Shown here: piece by piece, positions 45,986-54,592 of the stretch
Numbering within the stretch: the first letter of the stretch is position 1
How the letters are laid out: every line of letters begins with the position of its first letter
Source of the DNA: Candidatus Nitrosocosmicus franklandus
Lineage (GTDB): Archaea; Thermoproteota; Nitrososphaeria; Nitrososphaerales; Nitrososphaeraceae
DNA: 64,000 bases
Direction of reading: 5' to 3'
Assembly (NCBI RefSeq): GCF_900696045.1
Contig: NZ_LR216287.1
Span: 558,001 to 622,000 of the forward strand
The notes under the pieces: generated by a model
What the model saw: the letters and a program-made list of their open reading frames with translations, nothing else
What the model was told of the DNA's origin: nothing
Databases searched by the model: none
Position numbers and translations under genes: made by a program

Positions 45986-46360
45986 ATGGGAAATAATATC
46001 TTAATAGTAGATGATGATGTAGGGACAGCATTATTTTTTAAAATTTGCCTGGAAGATGTGGGTCATCAAGTAACCATATTCAATGATCCAGGTTCGTTAC
46101 TAGAGGAATTTGAACCAGGTGTATATGATTTATTAATTACAGATATCAGAATGCCGAGGATAAATGGCTTTGAGCTGGCCAGCAGGATAAGAATAATGGA
46201 TAGTAAAATTAGGATTTGTCTTGCTACAGCATTTGAAGAATACTATCAATCAATTATAAAATCTTATTCAGATTTGAGTTTTAACTGTATTATAAGAAAG
46301 CCCATAAATAAAGATAGTTTTTTAGAAATCGTTGAGAATAGATTGAAGCAGCCAAAATAG
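45986..46360 (+). CDS. Single-domain response regulator
   Basis: A receiver domain of 124 residues from ATG 45986 (MGNNILIVDDD). It has the acidic pocket VDDD, the phospho-acceptor Asp in LLITDIRMPRI, the Thr/Ala switch region ICLATAF and the conserved Lys in IRKPINK. There is no output domain, so it acts by binding a partner, as CheY does. The frame extends upstream to TTG 45956, but the ATG fits the fold. It follows the ATP-grasp gene and is the natural partner of the kinase at 43119. Confidence 0.93.
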   Translation: MGNNILIVDDDVGTALFFKICLEDVGHQVTIFNDPGSLLEEFEPGVYDLLITDIRMPRINGFELASRIRIMDSKIRICLATAFEEYYQSIIKSYSDLSFNCIIRKPINKDSFLEIVENRLKQPK

Positions 46361-46400
46361 TTAAAGCATATTTAGCCTGGTGTGTTTGAATATTGTATTC

Positions 46401-46610
46401 TTATTCTGCGTCCCTCTCGACTTTAAAACCAATTCTTACCTCCGCCTGATACTCGATACTTTGATTTTCGTCCAACCTAAAGGTAACTCTGCCCAATTCA
46501 CCCCACTGAATATTTTTTACAGTTTTTGATGCTTCTATAAATGCATTCTTTACTGCCTCATCTATTCCAGATGTTGAAGTTCCGACAATATCTATGTATT
46601 TGTATACCAT
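46401..46610 (-). CDS. Dodecin
   Basis: A small flavin-storage protein that forms hollow dodecamers. From ATG 46610, MVYKYIDIVGTSTSGIDEAV is the family start, followed by IQWGELGRVTFRL (the Trp that stacks on the flavin) and YQAEVRIGFKVERD. About 69 residues, the normal dodecin length. The frame runs further to 46634. It buffers riboflavin, FMN or coenzyme A. It is convergent to the response regulator, with 40 bases between stops. Confidence 0.92.
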   Translation of the reverse strand: MVYKYIDIVGTSTSGIDEAVKNAFIEASKTVKNIQWGELGRVTFRLDENQSIEYQAEVRIGFKVERDAE

Positions 46611-46634
46611 AAGAGACATATAATGTGCTACCAT

Positions 46635-46935
46635 AAAAATATAGTCGACATGATTTTTGTCAAATGACTATTTTCGACTAATGTAATCATTCTGAAATTA
46701 TCAAAATGTTTTCTAACATACAACAAAATGTAAAGGAAATTTACATGAAAGAAACTAATGAAACTGATTGAGAAGTAGTACGGACCGAATCATGTAAATA
46801 TGACAGTATTAGGGATCATTACATGTGACGATGATTCTTGGTCGATTTGAAAATAAAATATTTCTCATAATAAGTGATTCAATAATTTTAATGAAATTTT
46901 TACGGTTTAAATAGCAGAATTATTTAATTAAATAT
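46635..46935. other. Intergenic, about 300 bp
   Basis: Divergent promoter region for dodecin and rhodanese. It contains the TATA box listed for the rhodanese gene. Nothing else is seen. Confidence 0.45.
46906..46913 (+). promoter_or_regulatory. TATA box for the rhodanese gene
   Basis: TTTAAATA centred 26 nt upstream of ATG 46936, one of the cleanest archaeal promoters in the window; it implies a leaderless transcript. Confidence 0.6.
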
Positions 46936-47784
46936 ATGACAACAAATTATGCTCATCCAGAAGTTTTGGTAGATACAAAGTGGACTGAAGAACACCTAAA
47001 CGATCCTAATGTGCGAATTGCAGAAGTAGATTACGATCCCACTGCTAACTACAATCTGGGTCACATACCAGGATCCGTGTTACTAGATTGGAAGAAAGAT
47101 ATTAATGATCCTGTAACTAGAAATATAATATCCAAATCAGCTTGTGAAAAATTACTTAGATCGATTGGTGTAAATGATAATACTACTTTGATCCTCTATG
47201 GCGATTTCAATAATTGGTTTGCGGCCTTTGCATTTTGGGTATTTAAATATTATGGATATAACGATGTAAGGATTATGAACGGCGGAAGGAGAAAATGGTT
47301 AGAGGAAGACAGAAAATTGGATAAGGAAATCCCTTCATACCCTGAAGGTAATTTCAAAGCTAAAGAACCAGATGTAAATATTAGAACATATCTGAATGAG
47401 GTATCTAATTCAATAAACAATCCTAATTGCGTGTTGGTCGATGTTAGGTCACCTGCCGAATTCACTGGTGAAGTTACAGCTCCTGCAGAATATCCAACCG
47501 AGCATGCACAAAGAGGAGGACATATCCCCGGAGCAAAGAATATCCCCTGGGGAAAAGCAATAAACGAAGACGGAACGTTCAAATCTGTGGAAGAACTGAC
47601 ACAGTTATACAAAGAACAAGGAGTTTTGCCCGAGAAGGAAGTTATAGCTTATTGTAGGATTGGCGAAAGATCCTCTCACACATGGTTTGTTCTGAAATAT
47701 TTGTTAGGTTACCCTAAAGTGAAAAATTATGATGGGTCATGGACTGAATGGGGAAATATGATAGGTAATCCTATAGAGAAGTAA
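46936..47784 (+). CDS. Thiosulfate/3-mercaptopyruvate sulfurtransferase (rhodanese)
   Basis: A tandem rhodanese-domain protein of 282 residues. The N-terminal inactive domain (about 1-130) contains GHIPGSVLLDWKKDI and LYGDFNNWFAAF. The C-terminal active domain (about 145-280) contains VDVRSPAEFTG, GHIPGAKNIPW and the persulfide loop AYCRIGERSSHT with Cys240. The CRxGER loop favours thiosulfate as donor. Its 3' end faces the GcvH/TusA-like fusion gene 15 bases away, which makes a shared sulfur-transfer role plausible but not shown. Confidence 0.93.
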   Translation: MTTNYAHPEVLVDTKWTEEHLNDPNVRIAEVDYDPTANYNLGHIPGSVLLDWKKDINDPVTRNIISKSACEKLLRSIGVNDNTTLILYGDFNNWFAAFAFWVFKYYGYNDVRIMNGGRRKWLEEDRKLDKEIPSYPEGNFKAKEPDVNIRTYLNEVSNSINNPNCVLVDVRSPAEFTGEVTAPAEYPTEHAQRGGHIPGAKNIPWGKAINEDGTFKSVEELTQLYKEQGVLPEKEVIAYCRIGERSSHTWFVLKYLLGYPKVKNYDGSWTEWGNMIGNPIEK

Positions 47785-47799
47785 CGATCAAACATCACC

Positions 47800-48537
47800 T
47801 CAAACACCTCTTTTTTTGATGATAATATTGAACAAATAACTGTTGGCACTGCTTGAAACGCTATTTCTTTCCTTAACAATTTCTATAATTTCGTGTTTAT
47901 TATGTTCTGCCCACCTCAAAAGTTCTAAATCGGCGGTTGGATCATCTGATACTAATCTAATTACCTGACCCTTTTTAACAGATTTATTCATCATTTCACC
48001 TAATTTTGCTAATGTGGTCGAACATTCTGTTCCAATTTCAAATACTTGAAAGTCAGGAAATAGTTTGAAACATTTAACATTATATTTTTTAATTTGAACC
48101 AATAATTCTTCCTTGCAGTCTTCTAATTTCTTCAAAGATCTGTTACTAACAGGATCATCAGAAGTTACAATTCTAGCCATCCATCCATTACCAAATGGTG
48201 AATCATTAATAATTTTCGGATTTTCAACAGCATCGGAATTTATTTCCTTAATCTCACCTTCAATAGGAGAGCGGACGGTTCCGAAATGGACTAGGCTTTC
48301 GATGGATCCAATGCTCTTATTTCTTTGAATTAATGATCCGATTGGTTTGACCTTTAACTTGTTTATTCGTCCAGCCATGTAAGTATATACAGGAGTGATT
48401 CCAATGAGGACTTCTTTCAACCCATCAGATCCTAGGTTGGACTCTTTAACAAGTTTAACCCAAACCAGATTTTCAAGATCATACAAACAATCACTTGGAA
48501 AGCGACAATTGTCAACCACAAAGTCTGTTAAATTCAA
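47800..48537 (-). CDS. GcvH-like domain fused to TusA-like sulfur carrier domain
   Basis: A 245-residue protein. Residues about 20-130 follow glycine-cleavage H protein: LIGITPVYTYMAGRI, ESLVHFGTVRSPIEGEIKEIN and PKIINDSPFGNGWM. The lipoyl Lys of the usual ESVKA is Val83 here, so no lipoylation is expected at that position. Residues about 155-245 follow TusA: GTECSTTLAKLGE with Cys172 at the sulfur-carrier position (normally CPxP), then VIRLVSDDPTADLELLRWAE and YLFNIIIKK. GcvH-like LbpA and TusA proteins both serve sulfur-oxidation and sulfur-transfer pathways, and a rhodanese lies convergent next door. I infer a sulfur-trafficking protein. Confidence 0.75.
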   Translation of the reverse strand: MNLTDFVVDNCRFPSDCLYDLENLVWVKLVKESNLGSDGLKEVLIGITPVYTYMAGRINKLKVKPIGSLIQRNKSIGSIESLVHFGTVRSPIEGEIKEINSDAVENPKIINDSPFGNGWMARIVTSDDPVSNRSLKKLEDCKEELLVQIKKYNVKCFKLFPDFQVFEIGTECSTTLAKLGEMMNKSVKKGQVIRLVSDDPTADLELLRWAEHNKHEIIEIVKERNSVSSSANSYLFNIIIKKRGV

Positions 48538-48562
48538 CTTTGTGGAATAAAGTGACGATTTT

Positions 48563-48571
48563 ATTTAAATA
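48563..48571 (-). promoter_or_regulatory. TATA-like box for the GcvH/TusA gene
   Basis: ATTTAAATA-type sequence centred about 30 nt upstream of ATG 48537 on the minus strand. Confidence 0.45.
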
Positions 48572-48600
48572 TGAATAGATAGATTACACATTTTCATCCA

Positions 48601-50376
48601 TTATTTTACAGTAACAGACTTTGCAAGATTTCGAGGATAGTCAGGATCTAATTGTTTCTGAACTGCTAAGTAATAAGACATCATCTGTAATGGAATGATC
48701 TCCACAATTGGATAGAGGTACCTTTCTAATTTTGGCAACTCTATGAATACATCATACAAGTCATTTTTCAAATCCGAGATCCCGATTATGAAAGCACCTC
48801 TAGATTTTATTTCGTTAGTACTAGACAACACATCACGATATGTTTCATCATTGGGATTTAATACAATCACGACTGATTCCTTATCAATTAAGGCCAATGG
48901 TCCATGTTTTAGTTCACCTGCAGCTATACCTTCAGCATGTACGTATGCTAGTTCTTTAATTTTTAGTGATCCTTCCAGAGCAATTGGATAGTGGATTGAC
49001 CTTCCTAAAATGTAAATATCCTTTACATTATGATCTAAGGAACCAATGATGTTTCTAATCTTAAAGTCTAAATCTAGGACGCTTTGGACTGACTTTTGTA
49101 ATTTCACTAATTCAGCCGAATCAAAGCGAATGTTTTGACCTGAGATAATATAGACAATTTTATAAAGAATCATTAATTGATTTAGAAAGCTCTTTGTTGC
49201 AGCCACACCAATCTCTGGACCACAGTTAAGAGTAACGAAACAATCACTCATCCTAGCTAAAGATGAAGTGGGAATGTTGACTATTGATAAAATCTTTGCT
49301 CCATTTTCCTTTGCCTGTTTTACGGAATGTAAGACATCAGCTGTTTCCCCACTTTGAGAAATTGCTATGACCACCGAGTCTGGTTCTACAGTATCTGAAA
49401 AGTATTGAAATTCGCTTGACATATATACTTCTGTCCTTTTTCTTGCAAACTTTGATAATAACAGTTTACCGAGCAGTCCACAGTTATAACTAGTTCCGCT
49501 ACCAGTAATGTAAACATTAGAAGCGTTGTTTATATACTTACAAAAGGTTTCAAAATCATTTGAAGGTTCAAGAGGTTTTAGCATAGTAGATGACTGTTCA
49601 TGAATTTCCTTTATTGTATAATGCGCAAATTTTCCCTTGTCTGCTGAGCCCAATTCCCAAGCAACCTGTGTTACGGGTCGGTTTACATTTTTTCGACTGG
49701 CATCAAAGATCGTGTATTTCTTATCCTCGATTATTACAATGTCTCCATTATCCAAAAATATTGCTTTGTCCGTATATTTCAAAAAACCTAGAACGTCACT
49801 AGACAAAAATAAGGCATCGGATGATATACCAATGATTAAAGGTTCATCAAATCGGGCACCAGCTATCACACCATTGTTAAAAACTGCTACAAATGCAAAA
49901 GACCCCCTGATTTTTTTACACGTGTTAGTCATAGCATCTACGATACTAGAATTAGACTGCTCATAGTCTCTTTCGAGTAAGTGTGCAATTACCTCACTGT
50001 CCGTTTGACTCTTAAAAATATGACCCTCCTTCTCCAATTCACTTTTCAATTCTTGATAATTTTCTATAATACCGTTGTGTACAACTGCAATATTTGCCGA
50101 ACACGAATAATGTGGATGAGCATTTGTATCCGTGACGCCCCCATGAGTCGCCCAACGTGTGTGCCCAATTCCGATTTCGCCAGGCAGTTTATTCAATTGC
50201 ATTTGTTGATCTACCTCAGCAACTTTACCAACCCCTTTGCTCACCAAAATATTACCTTTATTCAACGTAGCAATGCCTACACTATCATATCCTCTGTACT
50301 CCATTTTTTTGAGACTTTCTACCAAAAGTGGGGCTGCCAGTGTAAGTTGTCCGCTATAACCAATAATTGAACACAC
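48601..50376 (-). CDS. glmS: Glutamine-fructose-6-phosphate aminotransferase (isomerising)
   Basis: Makes glucosamine-6-phosphate from fructose-6-phosphate and glutamine, the entry to amino-sugar synthesis. Residues 1-220 form the class II glutaminase domain with the nucleophile Cys2 (MCSIIGYSG), GHTRWATHGG and VHNGIIENY. Two SIS domains follow (about 280-420 and 450-591), with SGTSYNCGLLGK, AISQSGETADVL, AEGIAAGELKHGPLALI and the C-terminal SVTVK. The length of 591 residues is normal. A TATA-like stretch lies at about 50393-50403. Single gene. Confidence 0.97.
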   Translation of the reverse strand: MCSIIGYSGQLTLAAPLLVESLKKMEYRGYDSVGIATLNKGNILVSKGVGKVAEVDQQMQLNKLPGEIGIGHTRWATHGGVTDTNAHPHYSCSANIAVVHNGIIENYQELKSELEKEGHIFKSQTDSEVIAHLLERDYEQSNSSIVDAMTNTCKKIRGSFAFVAVFNNGVIAGARFDEPLIIGISSDALFLSSDVLGFLKYTDKAIFLDNGDIVIIEDKKYTIFDASRKNVNRPVTQVAWELGSADKGKFAHYTIKEIHEQSSTMLKPLEPSNDFETFCKYINNASNVYITGSGTSYNCGLLGKLLLSKFARKRTEVYMSSEFQYFSDTVEPDSVVIAISQSGETADVLHSVKQAKENGAKILSIVNIPTSSLARMSDCFVTLNCGPEIGVAATKSFLNQLMILYKIVYIISGQNIRFDSAELVKLQKSVQSVLDLDFKIRNIIGSLDHNVKDIYILGRSIHYPIALEGSLKIKELAYVHAEGIAAGELKHGPLALIDKESVVIVLNPNDETYRDVLSSTNEIKSRGAFIIGISDLKNDLYDVFIELPKLERYLYPIVEIIPLQMMSYYLAVQKQLDPDYPRNLAKSVTVK

Positions 50377-50544
50377 GGTAAATATTGGTGAATTTTATTT
50401 AAAACCTTTATTAAAATTCAATTTTACCGTTATAATTAATTATATAATCTTCGAAATACTTTATTGAGAAAAATATTTTCATTTTTAATCTAAGTATAAT
50501 CAAAATATATATACCAGTAAAAAAAATTTTATAACGCATTTCTT

Positions 50545-51528
50545 ATGGGAAGCAACAAGCGATTAACGTATGAAAAAAGGGGGAAATTTTATGAAAAAGA
50601 AATCTTGATCTTTGATAATCAAAAAGAGATACAGATTCTTTCAAACCCAGTTGCATGGAAAATCATTAATTTGTTATCATCTAAGGCACTTTATACTGCA
50701 CAAATTGCAAAGGAATTAAATATTTATGAGCAGAGTGCGTACTATTACGTTAGAAAGTTACTAACAATAGGAGCTATAAAGGAATCAGGGACCGAATTTG
50801 TAAAAGGCGGTACTGCTAGATTGTACAAGACTGCGCTGCCTGCTTATGGTATTGAATTGGACTGGGGAGAATCACTATCTTTTGCCTATAATCAAGCGGA
50901 ATTAAAAAGAAATGCAGAATATTCTATAGTTAGAAGGTTCTTGAGAGAATTTATCAACCAAGATAACATTTTTGATGGGTTGATTATTGTTGGGTCTCCA
51001 AACCCACATGGTATTTTCAAGACTTCTGCTAGAGATGGGCACTATGCTATCCAGTTAGCCTTTTTTCTAGGAAATTTTTGTAATTTGCCTAATGGATTTG
51101 TAGTCAAGCTTGACGAGGATGCAAAAGCAGAAAAGGAATTGGAAGACAATAATTTGATAATTATCGGAGGACCAGGCACTAATATTGTTTCCTCAGAATT
51201 CAACAGATTTTTACCGATCAAGTTTAATGAAGAAAACTACTGGTCGGGTTTGGTAGATGGTAGGGGAAAATTATACCACTTAGACAGTTTGGGGATCATC
51301 GCTAAATTTAAGAATCCGTATAATCACAACAAGTCGATAGTACTTATTGCAGGAGTTAGGTCGATCGGTACAAAATCAGCGGTAATAGCAGTAACGAATT
51401 TTAGTGAAAAAACCTTTTCAGACTATTCAGGTAGTGAAAATGAATGGGAGGCCGTAGTACAAGGATATGACATGGATAGTGATGGAAAAATTGATTATGT
51501 AGATATCGAAGAGATTTCAAAAAAATAG
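50545..51528 (+). CDS. Winged-helix protein with EF-hand-type loop
   Basis: A 327-residue protein. Residues about 27-110 are an ArsR-like winged helix (NPVAWKIINLLSSKALYTAQI, then IYEQSAYYYVRKLLTIGAIKE). Residues about 115-305 form an alpha/beta domain with IIVGSPNPHG, LIIIGGPGTNIVSSEFNRFLP and VLIAGVRSIGTKSA. The GGP-x-N motif also occurs in archaeal S-layer-related proteins. Near the C-terminus D309-M-D311-S-D313-G-K-I-D-Y-V-D320 is a perfect EF-hand/dockerin calcium loop. No membrane segment is present. It could be a calcium-responsive regulator; target genes are unknown. A TATA-like TTTATAAC lies only about 15 nt upstream of the ATG, so the promoter is unclear. Confidence 0.75.
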   Translation: MGSNKRLTYEKRGKFYEKEILIFDNQKEIQILSNPVAWKIINLLSSKALYTAQIAKELNIYEQSAYYYVRKLLTIGAIKESGTEFVKGGTARLYKTALPAYGIELDWGESLSFAYNQAELKRNAEYSIVRRFLREFINQDNIFDGLIIVGSPNPHGIFKTSARDGHYAIQLAFFLGNFCNLPNGFVVKLDEDAKAEKELEDNNLIIIGGPGTNIVSSEFNRFLPIKFNEENYWSGLVDGRGKLYHLDSLGIIAKFKNPYNHNKSIVLIAGVRSIGTKSAVIAVTNFSEKTFSDYSGSENEWEAVVQGYDMDSDGKIDYVDIEEISKK

Positions 51529-51538
51529 CAATCAAATA

Positions 51539-52048
51539 TTAATTATTTGGAATTGATTCAGAATTTTCAGATGTAGGTATTAAATGTGTCAAGATCTGGG
51601 ACTCTTCTTCACGCTTAACCAAATAGCCAGGAAGATTTACCTTTCTGTTGCCTATGCTAACATGCCCATGCACAACCAACTGGCGCGCCTGATATGGTGA
51701 TTTTAGATTAGATTTTTTCATCACTATTGTTTGGAGTCTCCTTTCAAGAATATCTTCAATTTTCAAGTTCAAGACATCATCAAGAGTAGATTCGTTAGTA
51801 ACCAAGCCCAATCTCGACAAATAATTCAATAATTGAGTCTCCTTGTCGTGTCTGACGTCTGTTGCCAGTGCCAATAATGCGCGAGCCTGATTTCTTATCC
51901 TAGCGATTTCAGTTTGAGCCTTCCATAACTCACGTTTATTCCTGAGGCCGTATGACCCAACAATGTACAGCTCTGAACTTATTTGATCGCTTGTCCATAT
52001 ACTTCGTGGTCTGTTATATACTTTCTTGGATTTTCTAGGGTCTCCCAA
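51539..52048 (-). CDS. rps4: 30S ribosomal protein S4
   Basis: Archaeal or eukaryal-type S4 (S9e family) of 169 residues: it begins GDPRKSKKVYNRPRSIW and carries the S4 RNA-binding domain in RRLQTIVMKKSNLKSPYQAR and VVHGHVSIGNRKVNLPGYLV. A C-terminal acidic tail follows. It lies 16 bases after S13 in the conserved archaeal order S13-S4; S11 does not follow here, since the next gene is convergent. Confidence 0.97.
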   Translation of the reverse strand: MGDPRKSKKVYNRPRSIWTSDQISSELYIVGSYGLRNKRELWKAQTEIARIRNQARALLALATDVRHDKETQLLNYLSRLGLVTNESTLDDVLNLKIEDILERRLQTIVMKKSNLKSPYQARQLVVHGHVSIGNRKVNLPGYLVKREEESQILTHLIPTSENSESIPNN

Positions 52049-52064
52049 AATCAGCCACCTTTAA

Positions 52065-52547
52065 CTACTTTGCGCCCCCAGCTCCAGCTGGCGCTTTACC
52101 TGCGGCTTTCTTAACTCCAACAGCAGTTGCTTTTCGACCAGTGGTGCGCGTACATTGTCCTCGGACTCTCAATCCAAACATGTGTCGATATCCCCTCCAG
52201 CTCATCACGGATTTTTCCCTTTCAATATCATTAGATTGAGTAAAATCCAAATCTGAAGTTATTAAATGGACGTCTTCACCAGAGTCCATATCTTTTTGTC
52301 TATTTAGATACCATTTAGGAACTCCTATAGACCGAATATTTTTTAATGCATTCTCAATATCTGAAAGCTCCTTATCGGTAAGAAACCCCACTCGAAGATA
52401 TGGATTAATATTCAATGATTGTAATATCACTTGAGCTAAATTATACCCAATGCCCTTCACTTCGCTTAAAGCAACCACAGATTTCCTGCTACCATCAATA
52501 TCTTTTCCCGCAATTCTTAAAATGTGTTTAAATTCTTCAACTGACAA
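52065..52547 (-). CDS. rps13: 30S ribosomal protein S13
   Basis: S13 of the 30S head, 160 residues: EFKHILRIAGKDIDGSRKSV, then the helix-hairpin-helix VALSEVKGIGYNLAQ. The C-terminal tRNA-contacting part is RGYRHMFGLRVRGQCTRTTGR. The tail AVGVKKAAGKAPAGAGGAK is longer and more Ala/Gly-rich than usual. First gene of the S13-S4 unit. Confidence 0.97.
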   Translation of the reverse strand: MSVEEFKHILRIAGKDIDGSRKSVVALSEVKGIGYNLAQVILQSLNINPYLRVGFLTDKELSDIENALKNIRSIGVPKWYLNRQKDMDSGEDVHLITSDLDFTQSNDIEREKSVMSWRGYRHMFGLRVRGQCTRTTGRKATAVGVKKAAGKAPAGAGGAK

Positions 52548-52833
52548 CTTGCTTATAAAAAATGTAGGTCGTTTTCCTAAATAAAAACCATACTAGATAT
52601 AAAATATTCTGCTACGCTAAACGAGATATTTTGTGAATCACGAATTTACTCGAGGTCGTTGGCGGTTATCCGTCAGTTAGGACCAATACGAAGATAATAA
52701 TGGGTTTATCAGTTGACAAAGGGATAGATAAATTATCCAAAAGGTCATAGTAAAACATAGTAGAAATTTACAAAATAGTCTACTAAATTCAAAAAGAAAA
52801 TTTTAATAAGTCACTAGCGATATATACATATTG

Positions 52834-53352
52834 ATGATATCCGATTGGTTGTCCAGAGTAGGGAGTGCTATTCCACGAGGATTTTCTCGTCATTATATTC
52901 TAGAACTACTTGCAGAACAGCCAATGACAGGTAAGGAGATAATAGATAAAGCAATAGTTCAAACTGGAGGCAAATGGAAACCATCACCCGGTCTTATTTA
53001 CCCGTTACTAGGAAGGTTATTAGAAGAGGGATTGATAGAAGAGCATGAAAATGGTAGATATAGAATTACTAAAAAAGGGGTCTCCATTGCATCAGATATT
53101 AAATCTGCTCACAATATAATGCAAAAACACCTCGAAGTAATGTTCCGTATAGGAAATATGGGGAGGTTTATGACAATGGATCTAATTGATCGCATTTCAG
53201 CAATAGGGTCTACCCTAAGTTCAAACTTAGACAGGATGACTGAAGAAGAAAAGAATAAGTATAAAGAATTCCTTATTAATGAACTAAAAAAACTTAATAA
53301 CTCGGATAATTCAGCGGAACAGACCAAAATTAATGATAAATCAATACTATAA
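52834..53352 (+). CDS. PadR-family transcriptional regulator
   Basis: A 172-residue PadR-type winged helix: RGFSRHYILELLAEQPMTGKEI, then KWKPSPGLIYPLLGRLLEEGLI and a wing HENGRYRITKKG. The C-terminal helices (about 95-172) mediate dimerisation. The frame begins one codon earlier at TTG 52831. A TATA-like TTTTAATAA at about 52801-52809 sits about 28 nt upstream of the ATG, suggesting a leaderless transcript. It is followed by the SSSCA1-type gene after six bases and is therefore cotranscribed with it. Confidence 0.92.
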   Translation: MISDWLSRVGSAIPRGFSRHYILELLAEQPMTGKEIIDKAIVQTGGKWKPSPGLIYPLLGRLLEEGLIEEHENGRYRITKKGVSIASDIKSAHNIMQKHLEVMFRIGNMGRFMTMDLIDRISAIGSTLSSNLDRMTEEEKNKYKEFLINELKKLNNSDNSAEQTKINDKSIL

Positions 53353-53358
53353 GTTGAA

Positions 53359-53784
53359 ATGAACAACGATTCTATCAAACAGGGTGCTTATTATCTGTTA
53401 AGAGGCGGAACGCTCTTGGCAGAACCATGTAAAAAGTGCGGTAATTTGCAAATAAAATATAAGGGAGAAATTTTGTGCATGAGTTGCCAAACGAACAACC
53501 TAAACAAAGATACCTCTAGCCGTTCTGATACAAAGAAAAGTTCAACATCTATTACCAATTTAGATGATCCTGAAAAAAGTGCTTTAATAGACAAGAATTC
53601 AAACTCTAAAATTGACAAGAATTTAGTATTAGACGAAACTGAAGACAAACTAATCAGGATAATTTCAGACTTGGGTGTCAATCTTGTAACACAGGAATCC
53701 TCTAAGGAGCTTAGAAATAGTTTGAAATGTATCAGAAAATCGCTTGAAGTTCTTGAATTGATAAGAAGAATGAAAAGACAATAA
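53359..53784 (+). CDS. SSSCA1 (autoantigen p27)-family zinc protein
   Basis: A 141-residue protein with the Auto_anti-p27 signature: GAYYLLRGGTLLAEPCKKCG, then LCMSC, a Cys4 zinc ribbon at about residues 27-48. A Ser/Lys/Asn-rich linker follows, then a C-terminal helix (about 105-141). The family is typical of archaea and eukaryotes and its role is unclear. It is the second gene of the PadR operon, six bases downstream. Confidence 0.85.
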   Translation: MNNDSIKQGAYYLLRGGTLLAEPCKKCGNLQIKYKGEILCMSCQTNNLNKDTSSRSDTKKSSTSITNLDDPEKSALIDKNSNSKIDKNLVLDETEDKLIRIISDLGVNLVTQESSKELRNSLKCIRKSLEVLELIRRMKRQ

Positions 53785-54592
53785 AATTAGAACTTAATTG
53801 TCGATTATTAGAATCGATTTACGCAATCGTAATTGTTGTCAATGTTAGGGCAGAGTAAGAAAAGTAGTCGCTCGCTAGACCAAAATTAAAAACTCGACTA
53901 TGTGGTCACACTGTTTAGATGAATTTATTGCTTACCTAATGAAGGCCGGCAACTGGTCACCTTGCTTGATTAATTTATAATGATATCAGGTCTCTGATGA
54001 TTTTGTTGTTTTTTTTTTTGGTTCACTTCCGACTATACAAATCATTTTGGGAGTTAATGGTTGAACATCCCGGAATACTACAGAGTTAAACAGTCAGATT
54101 TGCTATTGTCAATATATTAAACTCATGGATCAAAGTTGATTATACCAGGGTGTCTCAAACAAATAATATGTGTAAACTGTTTCCAATATTTAACATAATA
54201 CAGCTTGCAAAAGTGATCAACCACCAGATCCCAAGAATCGAATCAATTTGTGTAATGGTTTTCTACTTGGGTTAATAAAAATAATCAACCTGTCTGATAA
54301 ATCCTTATAGTCTGTATCAATCATGTCTTTTTGTGTAGATAAGGGAATTAATTAAGAAAAATGAGTTCTTACACGGGCTAGTCGGATTCAACAGTTCATA
54401 GTATGGAGATCGTTTTCGATTTAAACTAGTAGTTGTCTAATTTGTTATAAAACACACATTTCCTAGAGTATGAGACATTCATTATTGAGAACAACTTTAC
54501 ACTCGACTATAGGTAGAAGACTAGGATTGCAAGAGACTGATTTTTATGTATAAAGAATGCAAATTAATTACGGAATCTAACTATGTATCATA
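53785..54592. other. Intergenic, about 810 bp
   Basis: The second-longest gap in the window. There are only frames of fewer than 40 codons. No tRNA-like arms, palindromes or repeats were seen. A T-run (54008-54019) could be a terminator on the plus strand for a transcript reading from the PadR operon. Confidence 0.4.

Noticed and set aside
53785-54592. Long gap searched for tRNA, RNase P or SRP RNA
   Set aside because: No G+C-rich block, no T-loop-like GTTCRA sequence and no paired arms were found by eye; a covariance-model search would settle it.
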